A stretch of 52,360 bases of DNA from Collinsella sp. (GTDB lineage Bacteria; Actinomycetota; Coriobacteriia; Coriobacteriales; Coriobacteriaceae), in contig DXLY01000005.1 in the NCBI GenBank assembly GCA_019414465.1, forward strand, positions 1 through 52,360, written 5' to 3'. Shown here in pieces: positions 7,443 through 16,447 of the stretch. Made by a program: the position numbers and the translations under genes. The notes beneath the pieces were generated by a model, which was not told the origin of the DNA, did not search any database, and saw nothing but the letters and a program-made list of their open reading frames with translations. Every line of letters begins with the position of its first letter. Positions within the stretch are counted from its first letter, which is position 1.

Positions 7443-9338
7443 TCACGAGCAAATCCCAGGCTCCCCCGCCGCGCCCTCACGCGCGGCACATTCGTTGAGA
7501 TACTTCACCGGAATCGGCCACCTGGAGGGAGCTCCGTGGCGCGAAAGCCCCACATTGACCAGCTGAACCAGCAGCTCGGACAGATCGTCGCCTTCGAGCA
7601 CCTCAATCGAGCGCACATGAATCGCCGTCGCCAGGTCCTCCTTGGTGCCGTTGTTGACGCCCACAAAGTAGCAGGTCATCCCTACACGTTCAAACGTTCC
7701 AATGCCGTAATAGGGCGAGTTGTAGCTTTCGAAAAACTCCTTCTTACGGCCCGCTTTGCCCGTAAGCTGGTAATCGCGCACCAAGGTCGCAAAGTTGTTA
7801 GAGAAGGTCGTCAAGCCCGTATCGCGCACGCGCGCGAGCATAGACTGTCCACCTGCCCGCACGTCAAAGATATAGGCATCCTTGTCGAGCTTGCCGTCGG
7901 CCGTCAACAGCTCAAGCTCTATCTCGTCCACGGGACCATCCTCGATGGAATGCGAGGTGTAGTCCATGGCCCCGTCAGCACCAATCGTTAGCGTTGCAAG
8001 GCGCGCATCCAGCTCAATCTTGTCTTCCTCTTTACGCGGAACATTGACCACGCCGCAGACCGTCACCGACTCAACGCCAAAAGAGCCAAGGTCAAACGCC
8101 TGCATCCGTCCGTCGACGACGTTCTGCTTTACCAGCAGCTCTTTGAGCATGGCTCCCAGGATTCCCTCCTGTGCGCCCCGTACCTTTGTATTCGGCATCG
8201 CCTTAACCAGCGGCTCGCACACATCCGGCGTCACATGCTGCTCCACCACGCCAGCGTGCAGAGCATAGCCATCGTCCTCGGCGACCTCGTTGGCTACCAC
8301 AACGATATTCCACGCCAGCGGATCAACAGCCCTGCCGCCATACGACGCGCGCACGCCCCACGAGGAATCGTTGAGCCGATCGGCCAACTGGCGCGCTACC
8401 CTATCAAGCCCGTCACCCGCGAACGAAACCACAACCCGCCGCCCCAACGAACGCTCCGCAACCACATGGGCGTATCGGTCGCTTTTCAGAACCTCGTAGA
8501 AGCTCTTGCGCGGATACTCCCTGAGCGATATCTGGGCAAAATCGCTGTACCGACGCTCAAGAATCTGCAGCTCTCGGTACAGGATTCCCTTCTTGGTATA
8601 GGCGACCTTTTCCGCCTGGGCAGAAAACGTAAGGTCACGGCGTTTGGACGGCTTATCGCCCTTGGCACGGCGCAGGATATACTCATCGCTTTGTCCGTGA
8701 GCCAGCACCACCGTAGCCACAGGCGACAGCCTGTAACCCACCTGGCTGTTGATCTTCTCGAGTTCCAGCTTGTCGCCTGCCGCACGACCGATGAGCACCC
8801 GCCGCTTGGCAAACGTTCGGATCTTAAGTTCAAAGGTGCAGTCCTCGTTGATAACAGTCTCGACCGTCTCAATCTTGGCAGGGCCCGTTCCTGCTTCCTC
8901 AATGGCGTCGCGGCGGTCGCCCTTGGCACTAATGACATACAGGTGTCCCGTGTCATTGGGAATCTCGTCCTCGACCCCCTCAAACTGCGAGCAAGAGTTG
9001 AATAGCAGGCGCAACACGACGCAATCTTCCAGCTCGTCCCAATGAGTTTTAATCGGAACCATTTGCTCATGGGCGAGCGGGGCGTTAAGGTCGCCCGTCT
9101 GCGCGCCCGCCTTGACCATCAGAAAGACGCGGTTGTCCTCGAGCTGGGTGAGCGCCACGACCTTGCCCGTCTGGCACACATCGGCCATAAAGTCCGCCAC
9201 GGCATGCTTGCCTGCATCGCCAACGTTGCACCAAAAGACCGAGTAGCGCTTCTCGGCAGCCGCGGCATCGAGCTGCAACACAAGCTCGGACACAGCGATG
9301 TCTCCCAGGCCACACGGCTGGTTATGCTTCGATTGCAC
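7443..9338 (-). CDS. Large island protein, candidate divergent MID-PIWI (Argonaute-like) protein
   Basis: 631 residues from a GTG at 9338 (GGAGG 9 bp upstream), overlapping the helicase-nuclease gene by 17 bp, so the two are co-translated. No family is certain. Features that recall prokaryotic PIWI proteins: a central Rossmann-like stretch ending in EDDGYALHAGV then a QHVTP segment (about 345-365), as in MID domains; a following LGAMLKELLVKQ helix (about 390-402), like the L.ELL.K region of pPIWI-RE proteins; and a C-terminus with RWPIPVKYLNE (about 603-613), like the proline-rich end of PIWI domains. I see no clear DEDx catalytic set, so it may be an inactive guide- or nucleic-acid-binding protein. 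Pairing with a helicase-nuclease matches the known pPIWI-RE/DinG/REase neighbourhood only in outline. The coding call is firm; the fold is inference. Confidence 0.85.
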   Translation of the reverse strand: MQSKHNQPCGLGDIAVSELVLQLDAAAAEKRYSVFWCNVGDAGKHAVADFMADVCQTGKVVALTQLEDNRVFLMVKAGAQTGDLNAPLAHEQMVPIKTHWDELEDCVVLRLLFNSCSQFEGVEDEIPNDTGHLYVISAKGDRRDAIEEAGTGPAKIETVETVINEDCTFELKIRTFAKRRVLIGRAAGDKLELEKINSQVGYRLSPVATVVLAHGQSDEYILRRAKGDKPSKRRDLTFSAQAEKVAYTKKGILYRELQILERRYSDFAQISLREYPRKSFYEVLKSDRYAHVVAERSLGRRVVVSFAGDGLDRVARQLADRLNDSSWGVRASYGGRAVDPLAWNIVVVANEVAEDDGYALHAGVVEQHVTPDVCEPLVKAMPNTKVRGAQEGILGAMLKELLVKQNVVDGRMQAFDLGSFGVESVTVCGVVNVPRKEEDKIELDARLATLTIGADGAMDYTSHSIEDGPVDEIELELLTADGKLDKDAYIFDVRAGGQSMLARVRDTGLTTFSNNFATLVRDYQLTGKAGRKKEFFESYNSPYYGIGTFERVGMTCYFVGVNNGTKEDLATAIHVRSIEVLEGDDLSELLVQLVNVGLSRHGAPSRWPIPVKYLNECAAREGAAGEPGICS

Positions 9339-12300
9339 GGCCGATCGCCTCCATCATCTCCAGACTGATTGCTCCATCAGCTGCCATATAGGGGAAGGAG
9401 TAGACCATTCCCACGTCATCGATTGGCTTTTGACGAAGCTCCAGCGCCGCCTCATCGGCCAAAACATTCACGATCAGCAGGCACTTTGCCCCAACCTTTT
9501 GAGCCTTTGCCTTAAAGCACTCGGCATCCGTAGTCTCGCCGCCGCTGCGCCTGTAGGCCTCGTAGGTGCCGATGCGATAGTGCTTAAAATCGATCCACAC
9601 CCCGGTCTTGTTGCCAGCGGCATCGAGCACCTCAAAATCGCCGCCCGTCTCGGCATGGGCCGCATCGCCACGAGCAAGCGAATAGCGGCCGTCATAATAC
9701 GCCTCGAAGACGGCCCTACCAGCAGACTCTCCCAGTCCCCCCAGGTACACCGCCTGGAACATATAGGGCGTCATGTGCGCCGTCGCCGCCGGCTGCAGCG
9801 CCGCAGGCACCCCGTCGTGCGACCAACGCTCGCGCACCTCCCGAATCGACAGCAACTCGGGCACGCGGGCCGCCGCCTGGCTTACCTGGCGAACCTTCGC
9901 GCCCTCAAGGCCCTCGTTATAGCGGCAGCGCTCCTCCAGGCGGGCAGCAATCTGCTCGACAGGTTCACCCTCATAGCTGGGAAACTCAAAATGCGGCACC
10001 TTACACGCTCCGCCCTGCGCATACGCATAGCCACTCGCGGCAAACGGCATGTGCAGTGCGGTGCTTTTGCGCGCAGGATAGCTTGCGAGGTCCTCCCACG
10101 GCAGGCAAAAATGATGCAGATAAAAGTCGCGCTCGCCATCGAAGGCGGCCAGATCTTCCTCGCGCGCATCGAGGGAGGTAACCTTCCATGCCAGCTTTTC
10201 GTGCTTCTCTTTCGCCAGGTTGTTCCTAAAGGCAGCAAGGTTCTGCTGTTTGTTAGCAGCGTGCTGCTTCTTGTCCGCCATGTGATTGTTGACGGCCGCG
10301 CAGGCGCCAACCACCTGCTCCAGCTCGTAGCCCATCGGCAAATCGTGCAGGAACGAAAAGTCGCAATCGCCGGCGATTTTGCGATCGAGCATCACCTGCA
10401 CGTGCGGCATCTTTACGCTCGTACGCATCAAGCGACCCACCGCCTGCGCCACAATGCGGGCACCTTCGACCTGATACGAAAGGGTGTCGCGAACTGGCAG
10501 ACTCTGCTTGGCTCCGGACAGCAACAGTCGTACGTTGCGGCGCTTTTGAGTAAACGGGACCTCTCCGCGCGCCACCAGCTCCTCTTGCTCGATCACACCG
10601 AGCAGCGCCTGCTGGACAAACTTCGTTGAGTCAACCTCAACACCCCAGGTCAAGCGACTTGTGGGCGACTCAATGTACAGAAAGTCAAGATCCATCTTGG
10701 GACGGCAGTCGATGCTCTCAAAGCCGCAATCAACCTGTCGCACCATACGGCACAGGCTCTCCGGAACCTTGTATTTGAGATTTTTTGAAAAACCGCCCAC
10801 CGACAAATTGATGAACATCAGGGTTGGTTGGCCCATCTCGAGGCGCTTTTGAGTATCGTCCCAGCCGGTATCCCATTCTGCAGCGTTAAAGCACGGCACC
10901 ATATCCTTGGCCTCCGCGAGCGACTCCTCGTACGACGCCTCGGGACGCTTAACGTTCCGAATCACCAGTTCGGCAACGATTTCTCGGCCAAGATCCAGCG
11001 CCAAACTATTAAAGTCGCCATGGTTTCCCATGTGACGGGTGGTAAAAACGGCACCCGCCTGCTGTTCGTTGCGCGCGACGCCGCGCGCCCAGGCGCTCAC
11101 GGCAACGAGCGCTTTACTCAGGCGTTCCAGCTCAAACTCGATGCTTTTGGCATCGCTCGTGCCCACCCTATCGGCAACCTTTCGGCGCAGACGCACCGCA
11201 AGACCTTCACTCACGCCAATTCCGCCAAAGAACTCCATCGCGCGCCCGTACGTCTCGTCGGGCGATACGATTGCGCCGCCAAAAGCGCCGCCGGCCAACG
11301 CAGCCATACCGGCAAGATTCTTGTCCTCGTCAACCCAAGCAACGTCAATGTCGTACGTCTTTGCCGCCCGTTTGTTAAACAGCTTGGTCTGTCGTACGAT
11401 CTCTTGGTTGAGCTCGCCGATCCACATATCCTTGCGAACCACGCCGTGAACCTCATCGAGGTAATCCAGGTTAAAGTTCTTTACGGTCGGCGCGCTCCAT
11501 GTTGCGCTCATGCACACACAGGGCGCTTTGGCAGCAATGGAGGCCAAGTATGCCTCGGGCATGCGCTCAATGCCATGACTGGTTAGGTACGTGGTTAACA
11601 TATGGTCTAGTGTGGTTTCCATTACTAGGTAGTCAACGCCATGCGCATACATCGAGTCATCGGCTGCATCAATATCGTCGTTCTTACGGTTCTTAAAGAA
11701 CAGCGCCATCATCAACGCATTCCAAAAGCATTTCTCACTGGTTTGGTCGTTCCTAATGCCCAGCGCATCGATGATGTTCTTGCGCGAAAGATCGTCCTTG
11801 TACGAAATGCTGCCGTAATACAGGCTATCCATAAGGCTGGCGCAGATGGCAAGGTGACCTACTACCATCCTAACGACGCCGCGCGCACGACGAACCGCCT
11901 TGTTAACGGTTTGCTGTCCATTCGCCCCATGAGCCGTAATCATATTGCGGGTACCGTCCTCATTGAGCTTGTAGCACAACGGGTTTACCGAGTTATCGCC
12001 CACCGAGACATCATCACTGCCAAACAGACGACGACCGGCAAGCTGCTCGTCTTTTGCCTCGTCAGACAGCGCAAAAGGCGGGCGCAGTTTCATTTCCTTA
12101 ATGCAGGAGGCGAGTGCCTTTTGAATATTCTCGGCATCCTTGGCGATTCCTTCGGCAGCTTCCTCTACGCTCGCTCGCGAAACCCTGTTCCTCTCGGCAT
12201 TCGACCCCTTGTGATCGCCCGACGTAGAAGCGTGTGTGTAGACCGCCATCCATTGATCTCGATTTCCCAACAGCAAGGGGTCCACCACGCCGCCGTTAAA

Positions 12301-13272
12301 ATGACGATCAAGGATGCGCAGCGCCTCATCCGGCTGAAACGTCACGGGGTCGTCCGTCAGCGTCGACAGCATGTCAGCCTTCATGTGGTCGATTTCGTCA
12401 AAGATGAATAGGCACTTCTCTGCAGCCGCCGCGTTAAAGAGCACAACGCCCGGACCGGTCACCGTATCGATTCTGTTGACGAGCTTTTGGGGTGTAAGGG
12501 CAATCACATGTGGCATGCTCTCGTCGTTGAGCAGCGCAGATGGCCAAATCTGAGGGATTACCTCCATGCCTCGCGTAATGTTCTTGAGTTCACAACTCAC
12601 TGCCCAACGCAGGCTCGCATCGGCTAACGACAGCTTGTCCCACAGGCTGGGGGTCAGACAATCGACAACGTTTCCCAGACTTTTCTTTGTATCAAGAATG
12701 TGCAGAAGGTTATCGGCAACCTCCATAGTGTTACGCCATGCTCGCTTAATGACGCGATGAGAGCTCTCGTCATCTGCTTCGATGGGACACGAGATTTCGC
12801 GCACGCCCACGGCACCCTTGCCGCGGGTGGCCTCAATCCAATTCAGAATGTTCTCGCCCGCGCGCGGAAGATCGAACACCATGCGTGCCGCTTCATCACA
12901 ACTCATGCCCTGGCCAGCCAACAATTCACGCACGCTTGCAACATAGTTGTCGCGATTGTCTTTACCCGGAACAACAAACACCAAGGTACGGCGGCCGGGA
13001 CACTTGTTAAAACAGCCCGACTCATCCCAGCCGCCGGCAATCAGGTCGGCCGTGACCTGCTCGGCCGTGTAGTTTTTGCCCGAGCCCGTCGTGGCGCCCA
13101 AAAAGTACAGGCCGTTGTTGTCCTGGTCCTTAGCGCCGTCCTGATCCTGGGGAACAAACAGCGCACGCTCAAAAAACTCGCGCATCGCCTTTTGACGTGC
13201 AAGATAGGGAGCAAGCTCCTTGTCGCCCGCAGACGACAGCATCGATTGACAGTTGAGTTCCCACGTAGCCAT
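9322..13272 (-). CDS. Superfamily 2-type helicase fused to a C-terminal PD-(D/E)xK-like nuclease
   Basis: 1316 residues from the ATG at 13272 (GGAGG 8 bp upstream). Walker A GATTGSGKN is at 59-67, a Walker B FDEIDH box near 290, and a motif VI-like QAVGRLMR near 944. The order and the large insertions between motifs resemble DinG/DEAD-type helicases. The last 170 residues hold a likely restriction-endonuclease fold: GESAGRAVFEA, then GGDFEV and VWIDFKHY (near 1227), matching an E...D...DxK site. Helicase plus nuclease in one chain suggests DNA unwinding and cleavage of invading DNA. It is followed without gap by the PIWI-like gene. Motifs are seen; role in defence is inference. Confidence 0.85.
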   Translation of the reverse strand: MATWELNCQSMLSSAGDKELAPYLARQKAMREFFERALFVPQDQDGAKDQDNNGLYFLGATTGSGKNYTAEQVTADLIAGGWDESGCFNKCPGRRTLVFVVPGKDNRDNYVASVRELLAGQGMSCDEAARMVFDLPRAGENILNWIEATRGKGAVGVREISCPIEADDESSHRVIKRAWRNTMEVADNLLHILDTKKSLGNVVDCLTPSLWDKLSLADASLRWAVSCELKNITRGMEVIPQIWPSALLNDESMPHVIALTPQKLVNRIDTVTGPGVVLFNAAAAEKCLFIFDEIDHMKADMLSTLTDDPVTFQPDEALRILDRHFNGGVVDPLLLGNRDQWMAVYTHASTSGDHKGSNAERNRVSRASVEEAAEGIAKDAENIQKALASCIKEMKLRPPFALSDEAKDEQLAGRRLFGSDDVSVGDNSVNPLCYKLNEDGTRNMITAHGANGQQTVNKAVRRARGVVRMVVGHLAICASLMDSLYYGSISYKDDLSRKNIIDALGIRNDQTSEKCFWNALMMALFFKNRKNDDIDAADDSMYAHGVDYLVMETTLDHMLTTYLTSHGIERMPEAYLASIAAKAPCVCMSATWSAPTVKNFNLDYLDEVHGVVRKDMWIGELNQEIVRQTKLFNKRAAKTYDIDVAWVDEDKNLAGMAALAGGAFGGAIVSPDETYGRAMEFFGGIGVSEGLAVRLRRKVADRVGTSDAKSIEFELERLSKALVAVSAWARGVARNEQQAGAVFTTRHMGNHGDFNSLALDLGREIVAELVIRNVKRPEASYEESLAEAKDMVPCFNAAEWDTGWDDTQKRLEMGQPTLMFINLSVGGFSKNLKYKVPESLCRMVRQVDCGFESIDCRPKMDLDFLYIESPTSRLTWGVEVDSTKFVQQALLGVIEQEELVARGEVPFTQKRRNVRLLLSGAKQSLPVRDTLSYQVEGARIVAQAVGRLMRTSVKMPHVQVMLDRKIAGDCDFSFLHDLPMGYELEQVVGACAAVNNHMADKKQHAANKQQNLAAFRNNLAKEKHEKLAWKVTSLDAREEDLAAFDGERDFYLHHFCLPWEDLASYPARKSTALHMPFAASGYAYAQGGACKVPHFEFPSYEGEPVEQIAARLEERCRYNEGLEGAKVRQVSQAAARVPELLSIREVRERWSHDGVPAALQPAATAHMTPYMFQAVYLGGLGESAGRAVFEAYYDGRYSLARGDAAHAETGGDFEVLDAAGNKTGVWIDFKHYRIGTYEAYRRSGGETTDAECFKAKAQKVGAKCLLIVNVLADEAALELRQKPIDDVGMVYSFPYMAADGAISLEMMEAIGRAIEA

Positions 13273-13406
13273 GGTCAAACCTCCGATTTAGTTGTTGCAT
13301 GTGTTGAATACCATCCCGTGCGGACAAAAACTCACGCGAGGTGGTTGAGGTGGCGGCGTCTATGCCGCCGAGAAAGGGAAAGAAAAGAAAGAGAAACAGT
13401 CGGCGA

Positions 13407-14066
13407 TTACTCGCACGAAGCGAGCAGCTTCTTAAGATCGCACTCCAATGCCTCACGCTCCTCAACGTCCATCACTGCAAGGGCGACACGCATCAGGGAC
13501 ACCTTGGCGGCAAGCTCCTTAACCTGGTCGGGGCGCTTGCTAAAGTGGTCGTAAATCCGCAGGGCCTCCCCGGCCGCCAGGTACTGCCACTTTTCCAACG
13601 AAGGCTTTTCGGACCTGCTCATGGCATCGACCCACTCGCCAAGACCCTGAAAACCGTTGCCCGTAGTCGTGCCGTTCATAACCACATCGAGCGGGCTCAG
13701 CAAGCAATCGGGCGATTTTTTGTACACCAATTTGGTGAGCATAAGCACCTGGGCAAGGTTGCGATACTTGTCCTGATCGGCATAGAGCACGTCGTTGTAG
13801 CAGGCGCACGCCTTAAGCAGCTCGTGGGCGGCAATGCGCTCCGGCCCATCAAACGGAACGCCGCGCAACAAGACCCCAGCAAGATCGAATGCTTTGCCGC
13901 CCTGCACGATCTTGTCGAGCGCCGAGCCGTCCATCAAATCCGCCAGCCAAGCAAGCTCGGGCTGATACGGCCTATGCTCGTCCTTGTCCCCATGCTCCAT
14001 CCAGCTGTTCACCAGCGCCAGGGCTTCAATCTCCCTCCCGTTCAGAAAGGGCGAATTCTCCCCCAT
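13407..14066 (-). CDS. Unknown island protein between ClpX-like and helicase genes
   Basis: 219 residues from the ATG at 14066 (AGGAAG 5 bp upstream), which overlaps the end of the ClpX-like gene by 25 bp. Predicted mostly helical and acidic with a cysteine-containing ACACYND segment near the middle; no membrane segment and no recognised motif. The overlap implies it is made with the unfoldase and could be its adaptor or the helicase's partner. A 134-bp gap separates it from the helicase gene, which has its own ribosome binding site. Confidence 0.7.
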   Translation of the reverse strand: MGENSPFLNGREIEALALVNSWMEHGDKDEHRPYQPELAWLADLMDGSALDKIVQGGKAFDLAGVLLRGVPFDGPERIAAHELLKACACYNDVLYADQDKYRNLAQVLMLTKLVYKKSPDCLLSPLDVVMNGTTTGNGFQGLGEWVDAMSRSEKPSLEKWQYLAAGEALRIYDHFSKRPDQVKELAAKVSLMRVALAVMDVEEREALECDLKKLLASCE

Positions 14067-15175
14067 CTCTTCCTGCAAAAACCCCGCGGCTCATGAGAGC
14101 GCTCGTACGCAACCGCAAGTTCCCCGTCGCTCACGACCAAGGTCGCACGGGAAATATAGGTATCTTCCCGCATGTCCCTCCAGGCGTACATTATAAGGGG
14201 ACGCAGCTGACGGAGCATGCCGCGCGCGCCGGCACCTTCCTTAACCGCGCGCTTCGCCGCAAGGCGAGCAGCATCTGCCGTCAGCTCCATCTTGGCGCCA
14301 TTTCCCATCATATTGTTGTGCTTGGGTAGGTACTGTTCATACGCAATCTGGACCAGATCGTCCACGCTCAAGGCGTTGAAGTTAATCACCGAGCCAATGC
14401 GCCCGCACAGCTCGGACATAATACCCCAAGTCTCAACATCCTCGATGGTCGCACTGTCTCGCAGCTCGTTTGCCGATTTTGCGGCGGTGCGCACGGCGGC
14501 ATACGAGGATCCGAAGCCGACCGTGGTGCCAGACTTGTCACCCAGGCGCTTGCGCACCAGAGCGTCCAAGCCCATAAAGGCGCCGCCCAAAATGCAGACA
14601 ACCTGATCGAGGTTGAGCGTCTTAATAGCCGCACTCTTGGAGGTATCACATTCGAACGGCATCTCCCCGCCTTCCAAAAGCTTAAGGAACGACTGCGATG
14701 GACTAAAACTCGATGCAACTTCTCCCCCATCGGGTTCGACACGAACCGCCTTGTCAAACTCGTCAAAGAGCACCAAACAAATTTCACCGGGATTCGCAGC
14801 CTGATAGTCCGCGACCTGCGATAGGCAGTTGATCATGCTGGCACCGCGCCAGCCCTCGCCCGTCATGGTGGAGACATCGAACACGAACAGCTTGAGCCCT
14901 GCGGCATCTGCCACGGCCTTGATGGTGTGGGTCTTTCCCGTACCAGTGGAACCCATCACCAAAATGGCGGCGGGCGAAAGAACGTCGCGCGGATCGGCGC
15001 CGCGTGCCAACATCACGCAGCGGTTGACCTCAAAGCTCAGCGCCGTCACAAAGGCCTCCAAGCTTCCTTCGTGGCCAATAACACTCTGACGCGTCTGCTC
15101 CACCAGACGCGAGGGCGCAATTCGAGTGAGCAGGTCCCGGTAGCGATCGATGTTTCGATACTGCTTCTGAGCCAT
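14042..15175 (-). CDS. ClpX-like AAA+ unfoldase without the zinc-binding domain
   Basis: 377 residues. Walker A GSTGTGKT at 75-82, Walker B LFDEFDK at 136-142. The segment QSFLKLLEG near 161-169 and GGAFMGLDALV near 197-207 match ClpX. Most telling, TTVGFGSSY (217-225) sits where ClpX has its ClpP-docking IGF loop (SGIGFG), and GAGARGMLR near the end matches the ClpX sensor-2 box. The N-terminal zinc-binding domain of normal ClpX is absent, so substrates would be chosen by other partners. A ClpP paralogue is encoded 5 kb away in the same island (20356-20958). Family call is strong; dedicated pairing is inferred. Confidence 0.88.
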   Translation of the reverse strand: MAQKQYRNIDRYRDLLTRIAPSRLVEQTRQSVIGHEGSLEAFVTALSFEVNRCVMLARGADPRDVLSPAAILVMGSTGTGKTHTIKAVADAAGLKLFVFDVSTMTGEGWRGASMINCLSQVADYQAANPGEICLVLFDEFDKAVRVEPDGGEVASSFSPSQSFLKLLEGGEMPFECDTSKSAAIKTLNLDQVVCILGGAFMGLDALVRKRLGDKSGTTVGFGSSYAAVRTAAKSANELRDSATIEDVETWGIMSELCGRIGSVINFNALSVDDLVQIAYEQYLPKHNNMMGNGAKMELTADAARLAAKRAVKEGAGARGMLRQLRPLIMYAWRDMREDTYISRATLVVSDGELAVAYERSHEPRGFCRKRWGRIRPF

Positions 15176-15236
15176 GGGTGTTTTCCTTTCTATATTGGTT
15201 TTCTTACCTATGACGTGGCCCCGAGCCCATAAACTC

Positions 15237-15443
15237 CTACAGTGCCAGCGATGTCGCCGACTCCAGATAGATCACGTTGCCCGGCTGGGTAAAGACCGGA
15301 ATGTGGTAGAGCAGCTGCAAAATGCCCTGCTTGAGCAGCGGAAACAGTGTGGGATGCAACACTTCGTACATCAGGGCACCAGCCATAAGAGCGGTAAGTA
15401 CGGCAAGCAGCAAAAGCTTTTGAGCGTCAGAGAATACCGACAT
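15237..15443 (-). CDS. Small membrane protein of the island operon
   Basis: 68 residues from the ATG at 15443 with AAAGGA upstream. A strongly hydrophobic helix spans about 8-27 (KLLLLAVLTALMAGALMYEV) and a second, weaker one about 33-50. Lies between the larger membrane protein gene and the ClpX-like gene, all on one strand, so it probably works with the 245-residue membrane protein. No family recognised; the size, ribosome binding site and position support it as real. Confidence 0.65.
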   Translation of the reverse strand: MSVFSDAQKLLLLAVLTALMAGALMYEVLHPTLFPLLKQGILQLLYHIPVFTQPGNVIYLESATSLAL

Positions 15444-15487
15444 GGTCGTTCCTTTCTTTATGCGAGATATTTGGATTGCGTTGTGGG

Positions 15488-16225
15488 TTAGCGACTCATA
15501 GCGATGGCAATGCCAATAACCGCGATAACCACGGGGATCGCAAGCGATGCAAACAGAATCCCGGCAAAAAGGCCCACCACCAGCGCGCACACGATGATGG
15601 CCAGCGTGGTGGGTACAAGCGCAAGCAGAGGAGTAACCACGCAGACGGATGCAAAGCGAAGCCCGTGGAACAAGCACTCATGAGGGAATAAAGCCTTGAG
15701 GACCCCTTCGACAATTCGCCACTCGACAATCGTTCCGATGGTTAAGACAACAGCCCAAAGCAGGTAATCATTGGCGCGGGAATCCGAAGCCATCTTTCCG
15801 GTAACGCCGGCCCACCAATCAAATACGGCGGCATAGCCCAGCAAACAGACAATCGCACAGACGACGGATGCAAATGCGCCGGCACCCTCAATTACACCGA
15901 GCAGCTCGCACATGTCGGATTCGCGCCCTCCCGTTAACAACACGATCCATTTGTGGGCAAGCGCCGCAACAAACGCCGCGCCCAGCACAACCCAGTACAC
16001 CCTAAACGCCACCAGGCGCCATGAATGGAGCGGGATCACCGTGTTGCTCTCGCTAATCTCGAACATAAACCCGCCGAGCCACGTCGTCAGCAAGCACATC
16101 ATGTCGACGGCGACCACGTAGAGTACAACCGCAAAGACAGTTTGCAGAATCATGCCGAAAATATTCATCGCCGTTGGCTTCTTGGGGGCGTCCGGCTCGA
16201 TTCTGTACATGTCGCATCCGTTCAT
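15488..16225 (-). CDS. Multi-pass membrane protein, first gene of island operon B
   Basis: 245 residues from the ATG at 16225 with AAAGGA upstream. A short cytoplasmic tail is followed by about six hydrophobic segments (near residues 20-45, 70-95, 110-135, 155-175, 195-220 and 220-243). No known domain recognised. It leads the operon encoding the ClpX-like protein, the helicase-nuclease and the PIWI-like protein, and its promoter region is shared divergently with the methyltransferase-like gene at 16448. Membrane proteins in defence operons often act as the final effector, which would be one role to test here; that is inference. Confidence 0.75.
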   Translation of the reverse strand: MNGCDMYRIEPDAPKKPTAMNIFGMILQTVFAVVLYVVAVDMMCLLTTWLGGFMFEISESNTVIPLHSWRLVAFRVYWVVLGAAFVAALAHKWIVLLTGGRESDMCELLGVIEGAGAFASVVCAIVCLLGYAAVFDWWAGVTGKMASDSRANDYLLWAVVLTIGTIVEWRIVEGVLKALFPHECLFHGLRFASVCVVTPLLALVPTTLAIIVCALVVGLFAGILFASLAIPVVIAVIGIAIAMSR

Positions 16226-16274
16226 TAGCTGTCCTTTCATTGCTGATGACATATTGGTCCGAAAGCCCGTTCTT

Positions 16275-16296
16275 TTTTAGAATTTTTTTTCTAAAA
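16275..16296. promoter_or_regulatory. TTTTAGAA/TTCTAAAA dyad in divergent promoter B
   Basis: A perfect 8-bp inverted repeat with a 6-bp T-rich spacer lies between the divergent genes starting at 16225 (minus) and 16448 (plus). TTCTA/TAGAA half-sites also occur in the other divergent promoter of the island (23550-23582), so one regulator may control both modules. Confidence 0.5.
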
Positions 16297-16330
16297 GCTT
16301 AACGCAGTTGATACCCCCGTGGGTTAAGCT
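16296..16330. promoter_or_regulatory. AGCTTAAC/GTTAAGCT inverted repeat in divergent promoter B
   Basis: Perfect 8-bp arms with a 19-bp spacer directly abut the TTTTAGAA dyad. The spacing would suit a dimeric or tetrameric repressor, or the repeat may form a stem in the leader. Seen in sequence; role inferred. Confidence 0.4.
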
Positions 16331-16447
16331 ATAAACACTCAATTTCAAATTCATCGGAGTTGGGCTGATAATATGAATTGACCGCGTCGTGCCATTGCCA
16401 ACAACGACGCACTCCATATCGCACAACGCATGTCCGAGGAGGCAATC

